Positions 6,547 through 15,897 are shown, numbered from the stretch's first letter. The stretch: 44,501 nt of DNA from Pseudonocardia sp. 73-21 (GCF_001899645.1 NZ_MKVV01000006.1:12520-57020), one strand, 5' to 3'. Translations and numbers: made by a program. The notes: generated by a model from the letters alone, not told the origin.

Positions 6547-8976
6547 TCAGCCGGCCCGGAACCAAGCCGTCTGCCCGGGCTCCAGGTCACGGACGTCGAC
6601 ACCGCAGCCCACCCGGACCGCCCGGCCCGGCCCCGGTGCGGCGCACACCGTGACCTCGCGGTCCGCCACCTCGATCGTCAGCGGCTGCCCCCGGTACTGC
6701 ACGGCGACGGTGAGCCGGCCGAACCGCCGCGGCCAGTGCGGGTTGAGCCAGAGGATGTTCTCGCGGGTCTCCAGGCCCGCGAAGCAGCGCTGCATCAGGT
6801 CGACGCTCCCCGCCATCGACCCGATGTGCACCCCCTCCGCCGTGGTGCCCCCCTGGAGGTCGCCGACGTCGCCGAGCAGGGTCCGCTCGACGTGCTCCAG
6901 CGCGTTCTCCCGGTTGGCCCGCGCCAGCACCCACGCGTGGACGAGCGCGCTGAGCGTCGAGCCGTGGGCGGTGCGCGCGACGTAGTACTCGATGGTGCGC
7001 GGGATGGCCGCGGGCGGCAGCGCGTAGCCGAGGCGTTCCAGCAGGGCCCGCAGCTCGTCGGCGGAGAACAGGTAGAACAGCATCAGCACGTCGGCCTGCT
7101 TGGTGACCTTGTAGTCGTCCACCGAGCGGCCCTCGGCCTCGAGGATCCGGTCGAGGCGCCCGATGTCGCCGTAGCGGAGCCGGTAGCCCTCCCAGTCGAG
7201 CTCGAGCAGGTCCGCGTAGCCCTCGAACTGGCTGATGACGCCGTCGGGGTGGAACGGCACGTACATCGTGCGGCTCACCTCGTCCCACCGGGCCAGCTCG
7301 TCGGCGCCCAGCCCGAGGTTCTCCTGCAGCTCCGCGCGGCGGGTGGCGGGCAGCGCGTCGAGGGCGTCGGCGGCGCGCTGCAGCACCCAGACGGTCAGCA
7401 CGTTGGTGTAGGCGTTGTCGTCGAGGCCCGGGTCGGTGCGGCCGGGCAGCCGGGTGCTGAACTCGTCAGGCCCCATCACGCCGCGGATGTGGTGGCGGCC
7501 GTCGGCGCCGCGGCTCGCGAGGCCCGCGAAGAACCGGGCGATCTGCAGCAGCGTCTCCGCCCCGTGGTCGGCGAGGAACTCGCGGTCCCCGGTGGCCTGG
7601 TGGTACTGCCAGATCTCGTACGCCACGGCCAGCCCCACGTGTCGCTGCAGGCAGCTGGTGTCGGCGAGCCAGCGGCCCGACCGCGGGTTGAGGTGCACCC
7701 GCTGGCTCTCCTCGCGCCCGTCGCTGCCCGACTGCCACGGGAACATGGCCCCGGTGTGCCCGGCGGCGCGGGCGGCCCGGCATGCGGCGTCGAGCCGGCG
7801 GGTGCGGTAGCGCAGCAGGGACCGCGCCAGGACCGGCAGCCGCAGCGTCAGCACCGGGAGGACGAACAGCTCGTCCCAGAAGACGTGGCCTCGGTAGGCC
7901 TCGCCGTGCAGGCCGCGGGCGGGCACGCCCGCGTCGAGGTCCACGTTGTGCGGCGACACCGTCTGCAGCAGATGGAACGCGCTCGTGCGCAGCACCAGCA
8001 TCGCCTCCGGCGCGGGCAGCGTGCCGACGCCGTCGGTGAGCTCCAAGCGGAACCGGCGCCACAGCTGCGTCCAGGCCTTCTCGTGGGCGGCGCGCAGCTC
8101 GTCGAAACCCGGGGCCGACGCCAGCTGCTCCAGCGCCGCGACGGCCGGTCGGGCGATCGCGACGTCCCGCGAGGTGACGAGCGCGACGACCTTCTCCACC
8201 ACGACGGACCCGCCGGCGGCCAGCTCGCAGGAGAACTCGTGGGCGATCCGGCCGGGCCCGCCGCCGACGCCGGCCGTGGCGCCGTCCACCCGGGTGCGCG
8301 CGGCGACGGCCACCTCCACCCCGGAGCCGTTCGTGCGCGCCACCAGCAGGACCGTGTCGCCGGCCGTCCCGCGGGCCTCGGTCACGTCGAGGTGCCCCCC
8401 GGCCATCGACCGGTAGCGGGCCACGCCGGCGTTGGTGACCGCGCCGTCGATCCCCGACGACACCCGCAGCCGCCCGCCCCAGTTCTCGGCGGTGACGACG
8501 GTGTGCAGCGCGGCCAGGTACGGCCGGGCCATGTCGACGAAGCGGCGCTGGTGCACCGAGGTCCGGCGGCCCGCGGCGTCCCGCACGGTCAGCCAGCGGC
8601 TCAGCACGCCGCGGCGCAGGTCCAGCTCCACCCGCTGGTGCTCGACCTCGACGTCGGCCTCGTCCTCGTCCTCGTCCTCGGTGAGGCCGACCCAGTCGGC
8701 GTCCCCGACGGCGAACCGCAGGTCGAGCCAGTTGGGCAGGTTCACCGCGCTCTCGGTCTCCACGGCCTGGCCGGCGAGCTCGTCGCGCAGCCGGTTGTAG
8801 ATCCCCGCGGCGTAGGTACCCGGGTAGTGGACCCCGTCCGCGCGGGCCTCCGGGTGGGCCCCGCGGGTCGCGAACCGGCCGTTCCCGAGCGTGCACAACG
8901 CCTCGCGGCGCCCCTCGTCACCCGCGTCCCAGCCGTCGAAGGCGAGCACCCATGCGTCGTCGTCCGGTTCGCCCAC
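6547..8976 (-). CDS. Glycoside hydrolase family 65 (trehalose/maltose phosphorylase-type)
   Basis: An 809-residue GH65 protein. The N-terminal beta-sandwich (about 1–270) is followed by the (alpha/alpha)6 barrel with FWDELFVLPVLTLR, the block GAMFPWQSGSDGREESQ, and the catalytic Glu505 in GPDEF followed by DDNAYTN. A C-terminal small beta domain ends the protein. GH65 enzymes cleave trehalose, maltose, kojibiose or nigerose by phosphorolysis, or hydrolyse trehalose; the substrate cannot be decided here. An acidic run of Asp/Glu (about residues 100–109) in the N-terminal domain comes from a short gag/gac repeat. The start is the GTG at 8976. Trehalose turnover would fit a dormancy set: OtsB1 (Rv2006), which carries a GH65-like part, lies in a DosR cluster in M. 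tuberculosis. An operator-like site lies 60 bp upstream. Confidence 0.88.
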   Translation of the reverse strand: MGEPDDDAWVLAFDGWDAGDEGRREALCTLGNGRFATRGAHPEARADGVHYPGTYAAGIYNRLRDELAGQAVETESAVNLPNWLDLRFAVGDADWVGLTEDEDEDEADVEVEHQRVELDLRRGVLSRWLTVRDAAGRRTSVHQRRFVDMARPYLAALHTVVTAENWGGRLRVSSGIDGAVTNAGVARYRSMAGGHLDVTEARGTAGDTVLLVARTNGSGVEVAVAARTRVDGATAGVGGGPGRIAHEFSCELAAGGSVVVEKVVALVTSRDVAIARPAVAALEQLASAPGFDELRAAHEKAWTQLWRRFRLELTDGVGTLPAPEAMLVLRTSAFHLLQTVSPHNVDLDAGVPARGLHGEAYRGHVFWDELFVLPVLTLRLPVLARSLLRYRTRRLDAACRAARAAGHTGAMFPWQSGSDGREESQRVHLNPRSGRWLADTSCLQRHVGLAVAYEIWQYHQATGDREFLADHGAETLLQIARFFAGLASRGADGRHHIRGVMGPDEFSTRLPGRTDPGLDDNAYTNVLTVWVLQRAADALDALPATRRAELQENLGLGADELARWDEVSRTMYVPFHPDGVISQFEGYADLLELDWEGYRLRYGDIGRLDRILEAEGRSVDDYKVTKQADVLMLFYLFSADELRALLERLGYALPPAAIPRTIEYYVARTAHGSTLSALVHAWVLARANRENALEHVERTLLGDVGDLQGGTTAEGVHIGSMAGSVDLMQRCFAGLETRENILWLNPHWPRRFGRLTVAVQYRGQPLTIEVADREVTVCAAPGPGRAVRVGCGVDVRDLEPGQTAWFRAG

Positions 8977-9036
8977 GGTGACGATCGTCGGTCACGACGC
9001 ACCGCCCGCACACGGGTCGAGTGCCCCCTACCGGAA

Positions 9037-9048
9037 GGACCAAGGGCC
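9037..9048. promoter_or_regulatory. DosR-box-like site before GH65
   Basis: GGACCAAGGGCC, 60 bp upstream of the GTG at 8976. It is one of two such sites in the 223-bp divergent region shared with the BON gene. Confidence 0.5.
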
Positions 9049-9150
9049 GCTCACCGGATCGGGGCGATCGGCCGCGGCGCGCACGTCCCCGGCGTCGAGC
9101 AGACCCTCGAGCTCGTCCGGGTCGTCGGCTGACGACCGTCACCGCAGGAC

Positions 9151-9165
9151 GGGACCCTTGGCCCT
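9151..9165. promoter_or_regulatory. DosR-box-like site before BON protein 1
   Basis: GGGACCCTTGGCCCT, ending 34 bp before the ATG at 9200. The same short spacing is found before the second BON gene (34820) and the P-type ATPase gene (19249), which suggests short leaders. Confidence 0.6.
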
Positions 9166-9199
9166 GCTGCGACCGCAGGACCGCGGCCACCGTGGAGCC

Positions 9200-9871
9200 A
9201 TGACCCCCACACAAAGCAGCACCCGCCACGACGTCGACGTCCGCAGCTCCGTGGTCGCCGAGCTCGAGTGGACCCCCGGCCTCGACGCCGCGGAAATCGG
9301 CGTCGCCGTCGAGCACGGCGCCGTGACCCTCACCGGCAAGGCGGCGTCCTACGCCGAACGCCTCCGGGCCGAGAAGGCCGCGTTGCGCGTGCAGGGCGTC
9401 ATCGCGGTGGCCGACGAGATCGAGGTGCGGCTGCCCGGGGCCGCGCCCGACGACTCCGACGTCGCCCGGGAGGCCGGCGAGGCGCTCGACCGCGCCGTCG
9501 ACGTGCCGCCCGAGGTCACCGCCGTGGTGCGCGACGGCGTCGTCACCGTCGCGGGCGAGGTCACATGGCAGTTCCAGCGCGTGGCGGCCGAACGCGCCGT
9601 CCAGTACCTGCGCGGCGTCGTCGCCGTCCGCAACAAGGTCACGCTCAAGCCGGAGGCCGAGGCGGAGAACGTGCACCGGCTCATCAACTCCGCCCTCGTC
9701 CGCAACGCCCAGCTCGACAGCAACCGCATCACCGTCACCTCTGCCCCGGGCGGCGTGATCACGCTGCGGGGCACCGTGCAGTCGTGGGCGGAGCGCCGCC
9801 AGGCCGAGCGCGCCGCATGGGCCGCGCCCGGCGTGGTCACCGTCGTCAACGAGCTCGTGCTCGGCTCCTGA
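9200..9871 (+). CDS. Triple BON-domain protein
   Basis: A 223-residue protein made of three BON domains (about 14–77, 85–150 and 158–222) with repeated patterns such as V..GAVTLTGKA, DGVVTVAGEVTW and GGVITLRGTVQSWAERRQAE. BON domains bind phospholipid or other envelope ligands (OsmY, Kbp/YgaU, mycobacterial OmpATb/Rip families). There is no signal peptide, so it is probably cytoplasmic or membrane-associated. The ATG at 9200 has a close GGAG and is supported by homology with the BON protein at 34820, which starts at the same point. The degenerate USP gene begins 3 bases after its stop, heading an operon that runs on into the acyltransferase genes. A close operator-like site precedes it. Confidence 0.88.
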   Translation: MTPTQSSTRHDVDVRSSVVAELEWTPGLDAAEIGVAVEHGAVTLTGKAASYAERLRAEKAALRVQGVIAVADEIEVRLPGAAPDDSDVAREAGEALDRAVDVPPEVTAVVRDGVVTVAGEVTWQFQRVAAERAVQYLRGVVAVRNKVTLKPEAEAENVHRLINSALVRNAQLDSNRITVTSAPGGVITLRGTVQSWAERRQAERAAWAAPGVVTVVNELVLGS

Positions 9872-9874
9872 GCG

Positions 9875-10588
9875 GTGTCGATCCCCGTGACGACGACGGA
9901 GGCGGTCCACGCTCGCACACCCACCGACCACCGGCCGGTGCTCGTCGGCACCGAGCCGGGCCGGCCGGGCACGGCGGTGGTCGCGTGGGCGGCGGCGGAG
10001 GCTCTCCGCCGGGACGCGCCGCTGCTGGTGCTGCCCCGGGTGAGCGCGGCTCGGGCCGAGCCGGCCGACACGGCGGTCGTCGTCGTCGACGCGACGGCGC
10101 CCGGCCTCGAGGACCTCGTCACGACGGCCCGCTGCCCGACGGTGGCCGTCCCTCCCGACGCGACGGCCGTCCCCGGCCGGCCGGTGGTGCTCGCCCTCGG
10201 GCCCAGGACGGGGCCGGAGGTGATCGGCTTCGCGATCCGGGAGGCGGAGGCCCGCGGCGTGGCGCTGCACGTCGTCCGGACCTGGGACGACCCGACGGTC
10301 GACCTCGGCCGCCCGCTCCCGGCCGCCCTCGCCCGCTGGGACGAGGCGGACGAGCGCTGCCGTCGCGAGGTCGCCGACCGCCTGGCCGGTCCGGTGCGGG
10401 CCCACGCCGGCGTCGACACGGTCGTCCTGGTCGTGCACGAGAGCGGCGCCGAGGCGTTGCCGGCGTTCGCCGTCGGGGCGCCGCTGCTGGTCGTGGGGCA
10501 ACCGGCCGGCGCCCCGCACCGCTCCACCGCCCTCGCCGCACTGCGCGACCTGCCGTGCCCGGTCGCCGTCGTCCCTTCCCCGCCATGA
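9875..10588 (+). CDS. Degenerate tandem universal-stress-like protein
   Basis: A 237-residue protein with a recognisable but eroded two-half USP layout. The first half starts as PVLVGTEPGRPGTAVVAWAA and is only about 80 residues long. The second starts at about residue 100 (PVVLALGPRTGPEVIGFAI) and ends LLVVGQP…LRDLPCPVAVVP. The signature G-2x-G-9x-GS seen in the other USPs is lost (GQPAGAPHRSTALAALRD), so ATP binding is doubtful. The GTG at 9875 lies 3 bases after the BON stop, and the first WS/DGAT gene follows 16 bases downstream. A regulatory or scaffold role is possible; I cannot name one. Confidence 0.75.
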   Translation: MSIPVTTTEAVHARTPTDHRPVLVGTEPGRPGTAVVAWAAAEALRRDAPLLVLPRVSAARAEPADTAVVVVDATAPGLEDLVTTARCPTVAVPPDATAVPGRPVVLALGPRTGPEVIGFAIREAEARGVALHVVRTWDDPTVDLGRPLPAALARWDEADERCRREVADRLAGPVRAHAGVDTVVLVVHESGAEALPAFAVGAPLLVVGQPAGAPHRSTALAALRDLPCPVAVVPSPP

Positions 10589-10604
10589 CCCCGATGGAGA
10601 CACC

Positions 10605-12026
10605 GTGGACCACCAGCCGATGCCGGTCCAGGACAACCTCTGGTTGGTCCTCGACCGGCCCGAGAACCTGCTGACGATCACCGCCGTGTTGTGGACCGCG
10701 GAGCCCGTCGACCCGGTTTGCCTGCGGGCTCTGGTGCAGGAGCGGCTCGTCGACCGTTTTCCGGTCTTCCGTCGGCGCGCGATGACGTTCGGGAGGATGC
10801 GGCGCTCCGCGGTGTGGGTGGACGACCGGTGCTTCCACCTGGACCGCCACCTGCACGTGCGCCCGATGCCCGCGCCGGGTGACCAGGCCGCGCTGCAGGA
10901 CTACGTCGCCGCCCTGCGCAGCGAGCCGTTCGACCCTCGGCACCCGCTGTGGTCGGTGCACCTGCTGCAGGGCTACGGCGGCGGCAGCGCCGTCGTCCAG
11001 CGCTACCACCACGCCATGGCCGACGGGATCCGGCTGACGCAGGTCGCTCTGGGCATCCTCGACCCGGTCGACGGGGCGGACCGCGTCCCGGCCGGGACGG
11101 GGACCGCGCGCCACGACGGCGAGCACCTGACCGCGCGGGCCGCGGGTCTCGCGCGGAGGCTCGGGGCCGGGATCGCCCTGGACCTCGCCGGGACCGCGAC
11201 GGCGCTGCTGCCCGAGGCCGTGCGCCCGGCCCATCTCGCGGACGTCGCGGAGGACATCGCGACAGCGCTCGTGCACAGCGCGGGGAGCGTCGTGAAGATA
11301 CTGGGCTGGTCCAACCCGGAGACGGCGCTGTCGGGCGAGCCCGACGGGGCGAAGGCCGCGGCCTGGGGCGAACCCGTGGCGCTGGACCTGCTCACCGGCA
11401 TCGCGCACGCCACCGGCACGACGGTCAACGACGTGTGCCTGACGCTGGTGGCGGGCGCGGTCGCCCGCTACCTCGTCGAACGCGGGCAGGAGGGGCCGAC
11501 GCCCGACCTCGCCTGGATGGTGCCGGTCAACCTCGAGCCGCTGGACCGCGCGCTGCCGCCCGAGCTGGGCAACCACTTCGCGCTCGTGCTGGCGGTGCTG
11601 CCGCACGGCGTCACGGACTTCCGCGAGCGGCTCGCCGAGGTGCACCGCCGGATGGTGCTGATCCGTGACTCGTGGGAGGCGCAACTGGTCTGGCTCACCC
11701 AGGTGGGCATCGCGATGAGCCCGGCCCCGCTGGCGAGCGCGGTCAGCGACTACCTCGCCGCCAAGGCGGTGGGCGTGCTCACCAACGTCCCCGGACCGCG
11801 CGGCCCGATGGCGCTGGCCGGGGCCCGGGTCGAAGGGATGGTCGGCTGGGCCCCCACCAGCGGACAGCAGGCGGTCACGGTCTGCATCTTCAGCTACGCG
11901 GGACGGGTCTCGGTCGGCTTCGGCACCGACCGGGCCGTGGTGCCCGACCCCGAACGGCTCGTCGCCGCCTTCGACGCCGAGGTGGCCGCCGCCACCCGTG
12001 CCACCCTGGAGAGGACCCCGTCATGA
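10605..12026 (+). CDS. WS/DGAT-type wax ester/triacylglycerol acyltransferase 1
   Basis: A 473-residue member of the wax ester synthase/diacylglycerol acyltransferase family (Tgs1-like), which transfers acyl groups from acyl-CoA to fatty alcohols or diacylglycerol. The active-site motif HHxxxDG is present as HHAMADG (His135, His136, Asp140). Family blocks include PLWSVHLLQG, ELGNHFALVLAVLP and NVPGPRGPMALAG. The GTG at 10605 follows GGAGA by 4 bases. The N terminus is MDHQPMPVQDNLWLVLD, unlike the usual MSPLDA(s/a)F found in the second copy, so acceptor preference may differ. It overlaps the acyl-CoA ligase ATG by 4 bases. Tgs1 (Rv3130c) is a core DosR target in M. tuberculosis. Confidence 0.92.
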   Translation: MDHQPMPVQDNLWLVLDRPENLLTITAVLWTAEPVDPVCLRALVQERLVDRFPVFRRRAMTFGRMRRSAVWVDDRCFHLDRHLHVRPMPAPGDQAALQDYVAALRSEPFDPRHPLWSVHLLQGYGGGSAVVQRYHHAMADGIRLTQVALGILDPVDGADRVPAGTGTARHDGEHLTARAAGLARRLGAGIALDLAGTATALLPEAVRPAHLADVAEDIATALVHSAGSVVKILGWSNPETALSGEPDGAKAAAWGEPVALDLLTGIAHATGTTVNDVCLTLVAGAVARYLVERGQEGPTPDLAWMVPVNLEPLDRALPPELGNHFALVLAVLPHGVTDFRERLAEVHRRMVLIRDSWEAQLVWLTQVGIAMSPAPLASAVSDYLAAKAVGVLTNVPGPRGPMALAGARVEGMVGWAPTSGQQAVTVCIFSYAGRVSVGFGTDRAVVPDPERLVAAFDAEVAAATRATLERTPS

Positions 12027-13537
12027 CCTTCAACCTGGCCACGATCCTGCGCGAGTCCGCGCGGACCCACGCCGACAAGCCCGCCGTGCTCGTCGAGGGT
12101 GCCCGGCTCACCTACGCGGAGCTCGACGCGCTGTCGGACCGGTTCGCCGCGGGCCTGCTCGCCCGGGGCGTCGCGCCCGGCGACGCGGTCGCCCTCCAGC
12201 TGCCCAACGTGCCGCAGTTCGTGATCGCCTACTTCGGCATCCTCAAGGCCGGTGCCGTCGCGGTGCCGATGAACGTGCTGCTCAAGGCGGGCGAGGTCGG
12301 CTACATCCTGCGCGACTCCGGCGCGCGGCTGCTCATCACGTGGGCGGGGGTCGCCGAGGAGGCGGCCAAGGGGGCGGCCGACGCCGGGCTCACCGACATC
12401 GTCGTGCTCACCACGCCCGGCATCCCCCAGCCCGGGTTCGGCCGCCCGTTCGAGTCGCTGCTGGCATCGCTGGCCGGCCCGGCCCCGCTGCACCAGACCG
12501 ACCCCGGGGACACGGCGGTGATCATCTACACCTCGGGGACGACGGGACGGCCCAAGGGCGCCGAGCTCACCCACTTCCAGCTGTTCATGAACGCCGACAC
12601 CCCCGGGCGGCTGTTCGACGTCCGCGACAGCGACATCGTGCTGGTCGTGCTGCCGCTGTTCCACGTCTTCGCGCTGTCGAGCATCCTGAACCTGTGCGTG
12701 CGTTTCGCCGCCACGATGTCGCTGGTTCCCCGGTTCGACCCGGACGCGGCGCTGGCGGCGATCCAGCGCGACCGCGTCACGATCTTCGAGGGCGTGCCCA
12801 CGATGTACATCGCGCTGCTCAACCACCCGACCCTGGGCGACTACGACGTGTCGTCGCTGCGGGTGGGCATCTCGGGAGGGGCGCCGATCCCGTCGGAGGT
12901 GATCGACGAGTTCGAGGAGCGCTTCGGCATCGTCATCCTCGAGGGCTACGGCCTGTCGGAGACCGCGTCGACCACCACGTTCAACGTCAGCGAGGCCGAC
13001 CGGCGCGTCTACAGCGTGGGCCGGCCCATCTGGGGCGTCGAGGTGCAGGTGTGGGACGCCGAGGGGCGCGTGCTGCCCGCAGGCCGCGAGCACGTGGGCG
13101 AGCTGGTGGTGCGCGGGGTGAACGTGATGCGCCGCTACCACGGCGACCCCGCGGCCACCGCCGAGGCGTTCACCGACGGCTGGTTCCACACCGGCGACCT
13201 GGGCTACGTCGACGAGGACGGCTACTTCTTCGTCGTCGGCCGCACGAAGGACCTCATCATCCGCGGCGGCTACAACGTCTACCCCCGCGAGGTGGAGGAC
13301 GTGCTCTACGGCCACCCGGCCGTCGCGCAGGCCGCCGTCGTCGGGGTCCCGGACGCGCGGCTCGGCCAGGAGGTGAAGGCCTACGTCGCGCTGCGGCCGG
13401 GCCGCCACGCCACCGAGGCCGAGCTGATCGAGCACGTCAAGGAGCGCATCGCCTCCTACAAGTACCCGCGGTCGGTGGAGTTCCGCGACGCGCTGCCGAT
13501 CAACGCCGCCGGCAAGATCGTGAAGCGGGAGCTGTGA
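12023..13537 (+). CDS. Long-chain acyl-CoA ligase (AMP-binding, FadD-like)
   Basis: A 504-residue adenylate-forming enzyme that activates carboxylic acids, here probably fatty acids, with ATP and CoA. The core motifs are all present: [13 protein letters not shown] (P-loop), the GYGLSETAS motif, [37 protein letters not shown] (hinge) and the C-terminal catalytic Lys in [12 protein letters not shown]. The ATG at 12023 overlaps the stop of acyltransferase 1, and its own stop overlaps the GTG of acyltransferase 2 (GTGA). This sandwich implies the ligase supplies acyl-CoA to both acyltransferases. Chain length cannot be told from sequence. Confidence 0.93.
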   Translation: MTFNLATILRESARTHADKPAVLVEGARLTYAELDALSDRFAAGLLARGVAPGDAVALQLPNVPQFVIAYFGILKAGAVAVPMNVLLKAGEVGYILRDSGARLLITWAGVAEEAAKGAADAGLTDIVVLTTPGIPQPGFGRPFESLLASLAGPAPLHQTDPGDTAVIIYTSGTTGRPKGAELTHFQLFMNADTPGRLFDVRDSDIVLVVLPLFHVFALSSILNLCVRFAATMSLVPRFDPDAALAAIQRDRVTIFEGVPTMYIALLNHPTLGDYDVSSLRVGISGGAPIPSEVIDEFEERFGIVILEGYGLSETASTTTFNVSEADRRVYSVGRPIWGVEVQVWDAEGRVLPAGREHVGELVVRGVNVMRRYHGDPAATAEAFTDGWFHTGDLGYVDEDGYFFVVGRTKDLIIRGGYNVYPREVEDVLYGHPAVAQAAVVGVPDARLGQEVKAYVALRPGRHATEAELIEHVKERIASYKYPRSVEFRDALPINAAGKIVKREL

Positions 13538-14940
13538 GCACCGTGGACCGCATGACCCCGCTGGACGCCGCGTTCCTGCAGGCCGAGGACTCCGAGGAGG
13601 GGGTCTCGCTGGCCATCTCCTCGGTGGCCGTGTTCGGCGGCCCCGCACCGGCACAGGAGGAGTTCACGGAGATGCTGACCGGGCGGCTGCCGCTGGTGCC
13701 GCGCTACCGGCAGAAAGTGCGGATGGTCCCGCTCGACCTCGGCCCGCCCGTCTGGGTCGACGACCCGCACTTCGACCTGGGCCACCATGTGCGGCGCACC
13801 GCGCTGCCCACGCCGGGCGGCGACACCGAGCTGGCGGCCCTGGTCGGCCGCGTCATGTCGGCGCGGCTGGACCGCGGTCACCCCCTGTGGGAGTACTGGG
13901 TGGTGGAGGGGCTGGCCGGCGGCCGGTGGGCGCTCATCTCGAAGGTGCACCACTGCATGGTCGACGGGGTGTCGGGCACCGACCTCTACCACGTCGTCCT
14001 CGACGACTCCCCCGAACCGCGGCCGTCCCCGCCAGACGCCTGGCACCCGGCGCCGGAGCCCACGACCGTGGCGCTGACGGCGTCGGCCCTGCTCACGCTG
14101 GCGATGAACCCGGTGACGCAGATGCGTGCGCTCACCACCGCGCTGCGCCATCCCCGGCGCCTCGCCGGCGCCGCCCGCGACGCGCTGCGGGGCGCCGCCG
14201 CCCTGTCCACGGCGCTCGTGCCGACCCGCGCCACCTCGCTGTCGGGACCGCTGTCCGCGCAGCGCGTCTACGCGTTCTCCCGCGGCAGCGTCGACGACGT
14301 CCGGACCGTGCGCCACGGAGCCGGGGGCACGTTCAACGACGTCGTGCTCGCCGCCGTGACCAGTGGCTTCCGCACGTTGCTGCTCGCGCGCGGTGAGGAG
14401 CCCGACGTCCGGGCCGTGCGCAGCCTCGTCCCGGTCAACGTGCGTGCCCCCGGCCAGGAGAGCATCCGCGACAACCGGGTCTCGCTCATGCTGGCCGACC
14501 TCCCGGTCGAGGTCGCCGACCCGCTGGAACGTCTCGCGGCCGTCCGGGCCCGGCTCGACGAACTCAAGCAGGACCGGGAGGCCGAAGCCGGAGTCGCCCT
14601 GACCTCGATCGCGGCACTGGAACCGTTCCCGCTGGTCGCGGGCTCGTTCCGGTGGTTGGCGACGCTGCCGCAGCGCTCCGTCGTCACCGTCACGACCAAC
14701 GTCCCCGGCCCCCGGAAGCCGCTCTACGCCCTCGGCAGGCCCGTCGTGGAGATCATCCCGTACGTGCCGATCGCCTCCACCGCGCGGATCGGGGTCTCGA
14801 TCTTCAGCTACCTCGACCGGATCGCCTTCGGCGTCACCGGTGACTGCGACGCGGCGCCCGACGTCGACGTGCTGGCCCGCGGCATCGCCGACGGCCTCGC
14901 CGAGCTCGTGGCCGCGACCACCGCGGGGGCCCACCGGTGA
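13534..14940 (+). CDS. WS/DGAT-type wax ester/triacylglycerol acyltransferase 2
   Basis: A 468-residue second acyltransferase of the same family with the canonical start VDRMTPLDAAFLQAED and active site HHCMVDG (His139, His140, Asp144). Other family features are HPLWEYWVVEGL, FNDVVLAAVTSGFR, SLVPVNVRAPGQ and TNVPGPRKPLYALG. The GTG at 13534 is chosen for its 4-base overlap with the ligase stop; a GTG at 13543 and an ATG at 13552 are alternatives. It overlaps the hydrolase by 4 bases, completing a tightly coupled four-gene run of acyltransferase, ligase, acyltransferase and hydrolase. It is only distantly similar to copy 1, so it is not a recent duplicate. Confidence 0.92.
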   Translation: MSTVDRMTPLDAAFLQAEDSEEGVSLAISSVAVFGGPAPAQEEFTEMLTGRLPLVPRYRQKVRMVPLDLGPPVWVDDPHFDLGHHVRRTALPTPGGDTELAALVGRVMSARLDRGHPLWEYWVVEGLAGGRWALISKVHHCMVDGVSGTDLYHVVLDDSPEPRPSPPDAWHPAPEPTTVALTASALLTLAMNPVTQMRALTTALRHPRRLAGAARDALRGAAALSTALVPTRATSLSGPLSAQRVYAFSRGSVDDVRTVRHGAGGTFNDVVLAAVTSGFRTLLLARGEEPDVRAVRSLVPVNVRAPGQESIRDNRVSLMLADLPVEVADPLERLAAVRARLDELKQDREAEAGVALTSIAALEPFPLVAGSFRWLATLPQRSVVTVTTNVPGPRKPLYALGRPVVEIIPYVPIASTARIGVSIFSYLDRIAFGVTGDCDAAPDVDVLARGIADGLAELVAATTAGAHR

Positions 14941-15869
14941 GCACCCCGGAGCACGCCGAGGGCGGGCGCCTGCGCGACGGGCGGGACCGCCGCATCGATC
15001 TCGGCGGGCCCGTGCACTACGTCGACTTCGGCGGCCGCGCCGACGGGCCGACGTTCGTGCTCGTGCACGGGCTCGGAGGTTCGCACCTCAACTGGGAGCT
15101 GTTCGCGCCGCTGCTGACCCCGACGGGCCGGGTGGTCGCGCTGGACCTGCCCGGGTTCGGGCTGAGCGAGCCCGGCGAGCGCCCGGCGACCGTGCCGGCC
15201 AACGTGCGCGTGCTGGAGAGCTTCCTGCAGCGTGTCGTCGACGGACCGGCGGTGCTGGTCGGCAACTCGATGGGCGGCATGATCGCGATCCTGCTGGCCG
15301 TCCGGGCGCCGGAGCTCGTCCGCGGCCTGGTCCTGCTCGACCCGGCGCTGCCGCTGCCGTTGCGAGCGGCGAGGCCACGGAACGCCGCGGTCGGGGCGGC
15401 CTTCCTGGGCTACGCGCTGCCGGGGGTGGGCGAACGCCTCATGCACGCCCGGCGCCGGCGCGTCGGCCCCCGGGAGCTGGTGCGGGCGATGCTGGTGCTG
15501 TGCGGTGTCGACCCGGCGGCGATGCCGCCGGACCTCGTCGCGCGGTCGGTCGCGCTCGTCGCACAGCGGGGCGACGTCGCGGGGATGGACCGGGCGTTCC
15601 TCTCGGCGTCCCGGTCACTGGCGTGGGTGCTGACGTTCGCCCGGTCCTACCGGTCCGCGATGTCGGCGGTCACCACCCCGGTGCTGCTGGTGCACGGCGA
15701 ACGGGACCGGCTGGTGCCCGTGGCCGCCGCCCGCGACGCCGCCCGCCGCCACCCGTCGTGGAGGTACGCGGAGCTGGCGGGCGTCGGGCACGTGCCGCAG
15801 CTGCAGGTACCCGACCGGCTGGCCGGCATCGTGCTCGGCTGGCTCCCGGCGACCGCTCGGTCCGGGTGA
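14937..15869 (+). CDS. Alpha/beta hydrolase, complete copy of the left-edge gene
   Basis: A 310-residue alpha/beta-fold hydrolase. The oxyanion loop is VHGLGGSHLNW, the nucleophile is Ser111 in GNSMGG, the acid lies in HGERDRLVP and the His in GVGHVPQ. It has no signal peptide. The GTG at 14937 overlaps the WS/DGAT stop (GTGA). It closely resembles the truncated hydrolase at the left edge of the window, and as there a USP gene follows. Position in a storage-lipid operon suggests a lipase, thioesterase or esterase acting on acyl products; this is inference. A direct repeat GTGACCACCG (15866–15875 and 15877–15886) spans its stop codon. Confidence 0.9.
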   Translation: MSTPEHAEGGRLRDGRDRRIDLGGPVHYVDFGGRADGPTFVLVHGLGGSHLNWELFAPLLTPTGRVVALDLPGFGLSEPGERPATVPANVRVLESFLQRVVDGPAVLVGNSMGGMIAILLAVRAPELVRGLVLLDPALPLPLRAARPRNAAVGAAFLGYALPGVGERLMHARRRRVGPRELVRAMLVLCGVDPAAMPPDLVARSVALVAQRGDVAGMDRAFLSASRSLAWVLTFARSYRSAMSAVTTPVLLVHGERDRLVPVAAARDAARRHPSWRYAELAGVGHVPQLQVPDRLAGIVLGWLPATARSG

Positions 15870-15897
15870 CCACCGTGTGACCACCGGCCGCCGGCAC

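Noticed and set aside
8891..9199. Extended upstream start for BON protein 1
   Set aside because: The added part is Ser/Arg/Pro-rich, runs over the GH65 start and the operator, and is absent from the paralogue at 34820.
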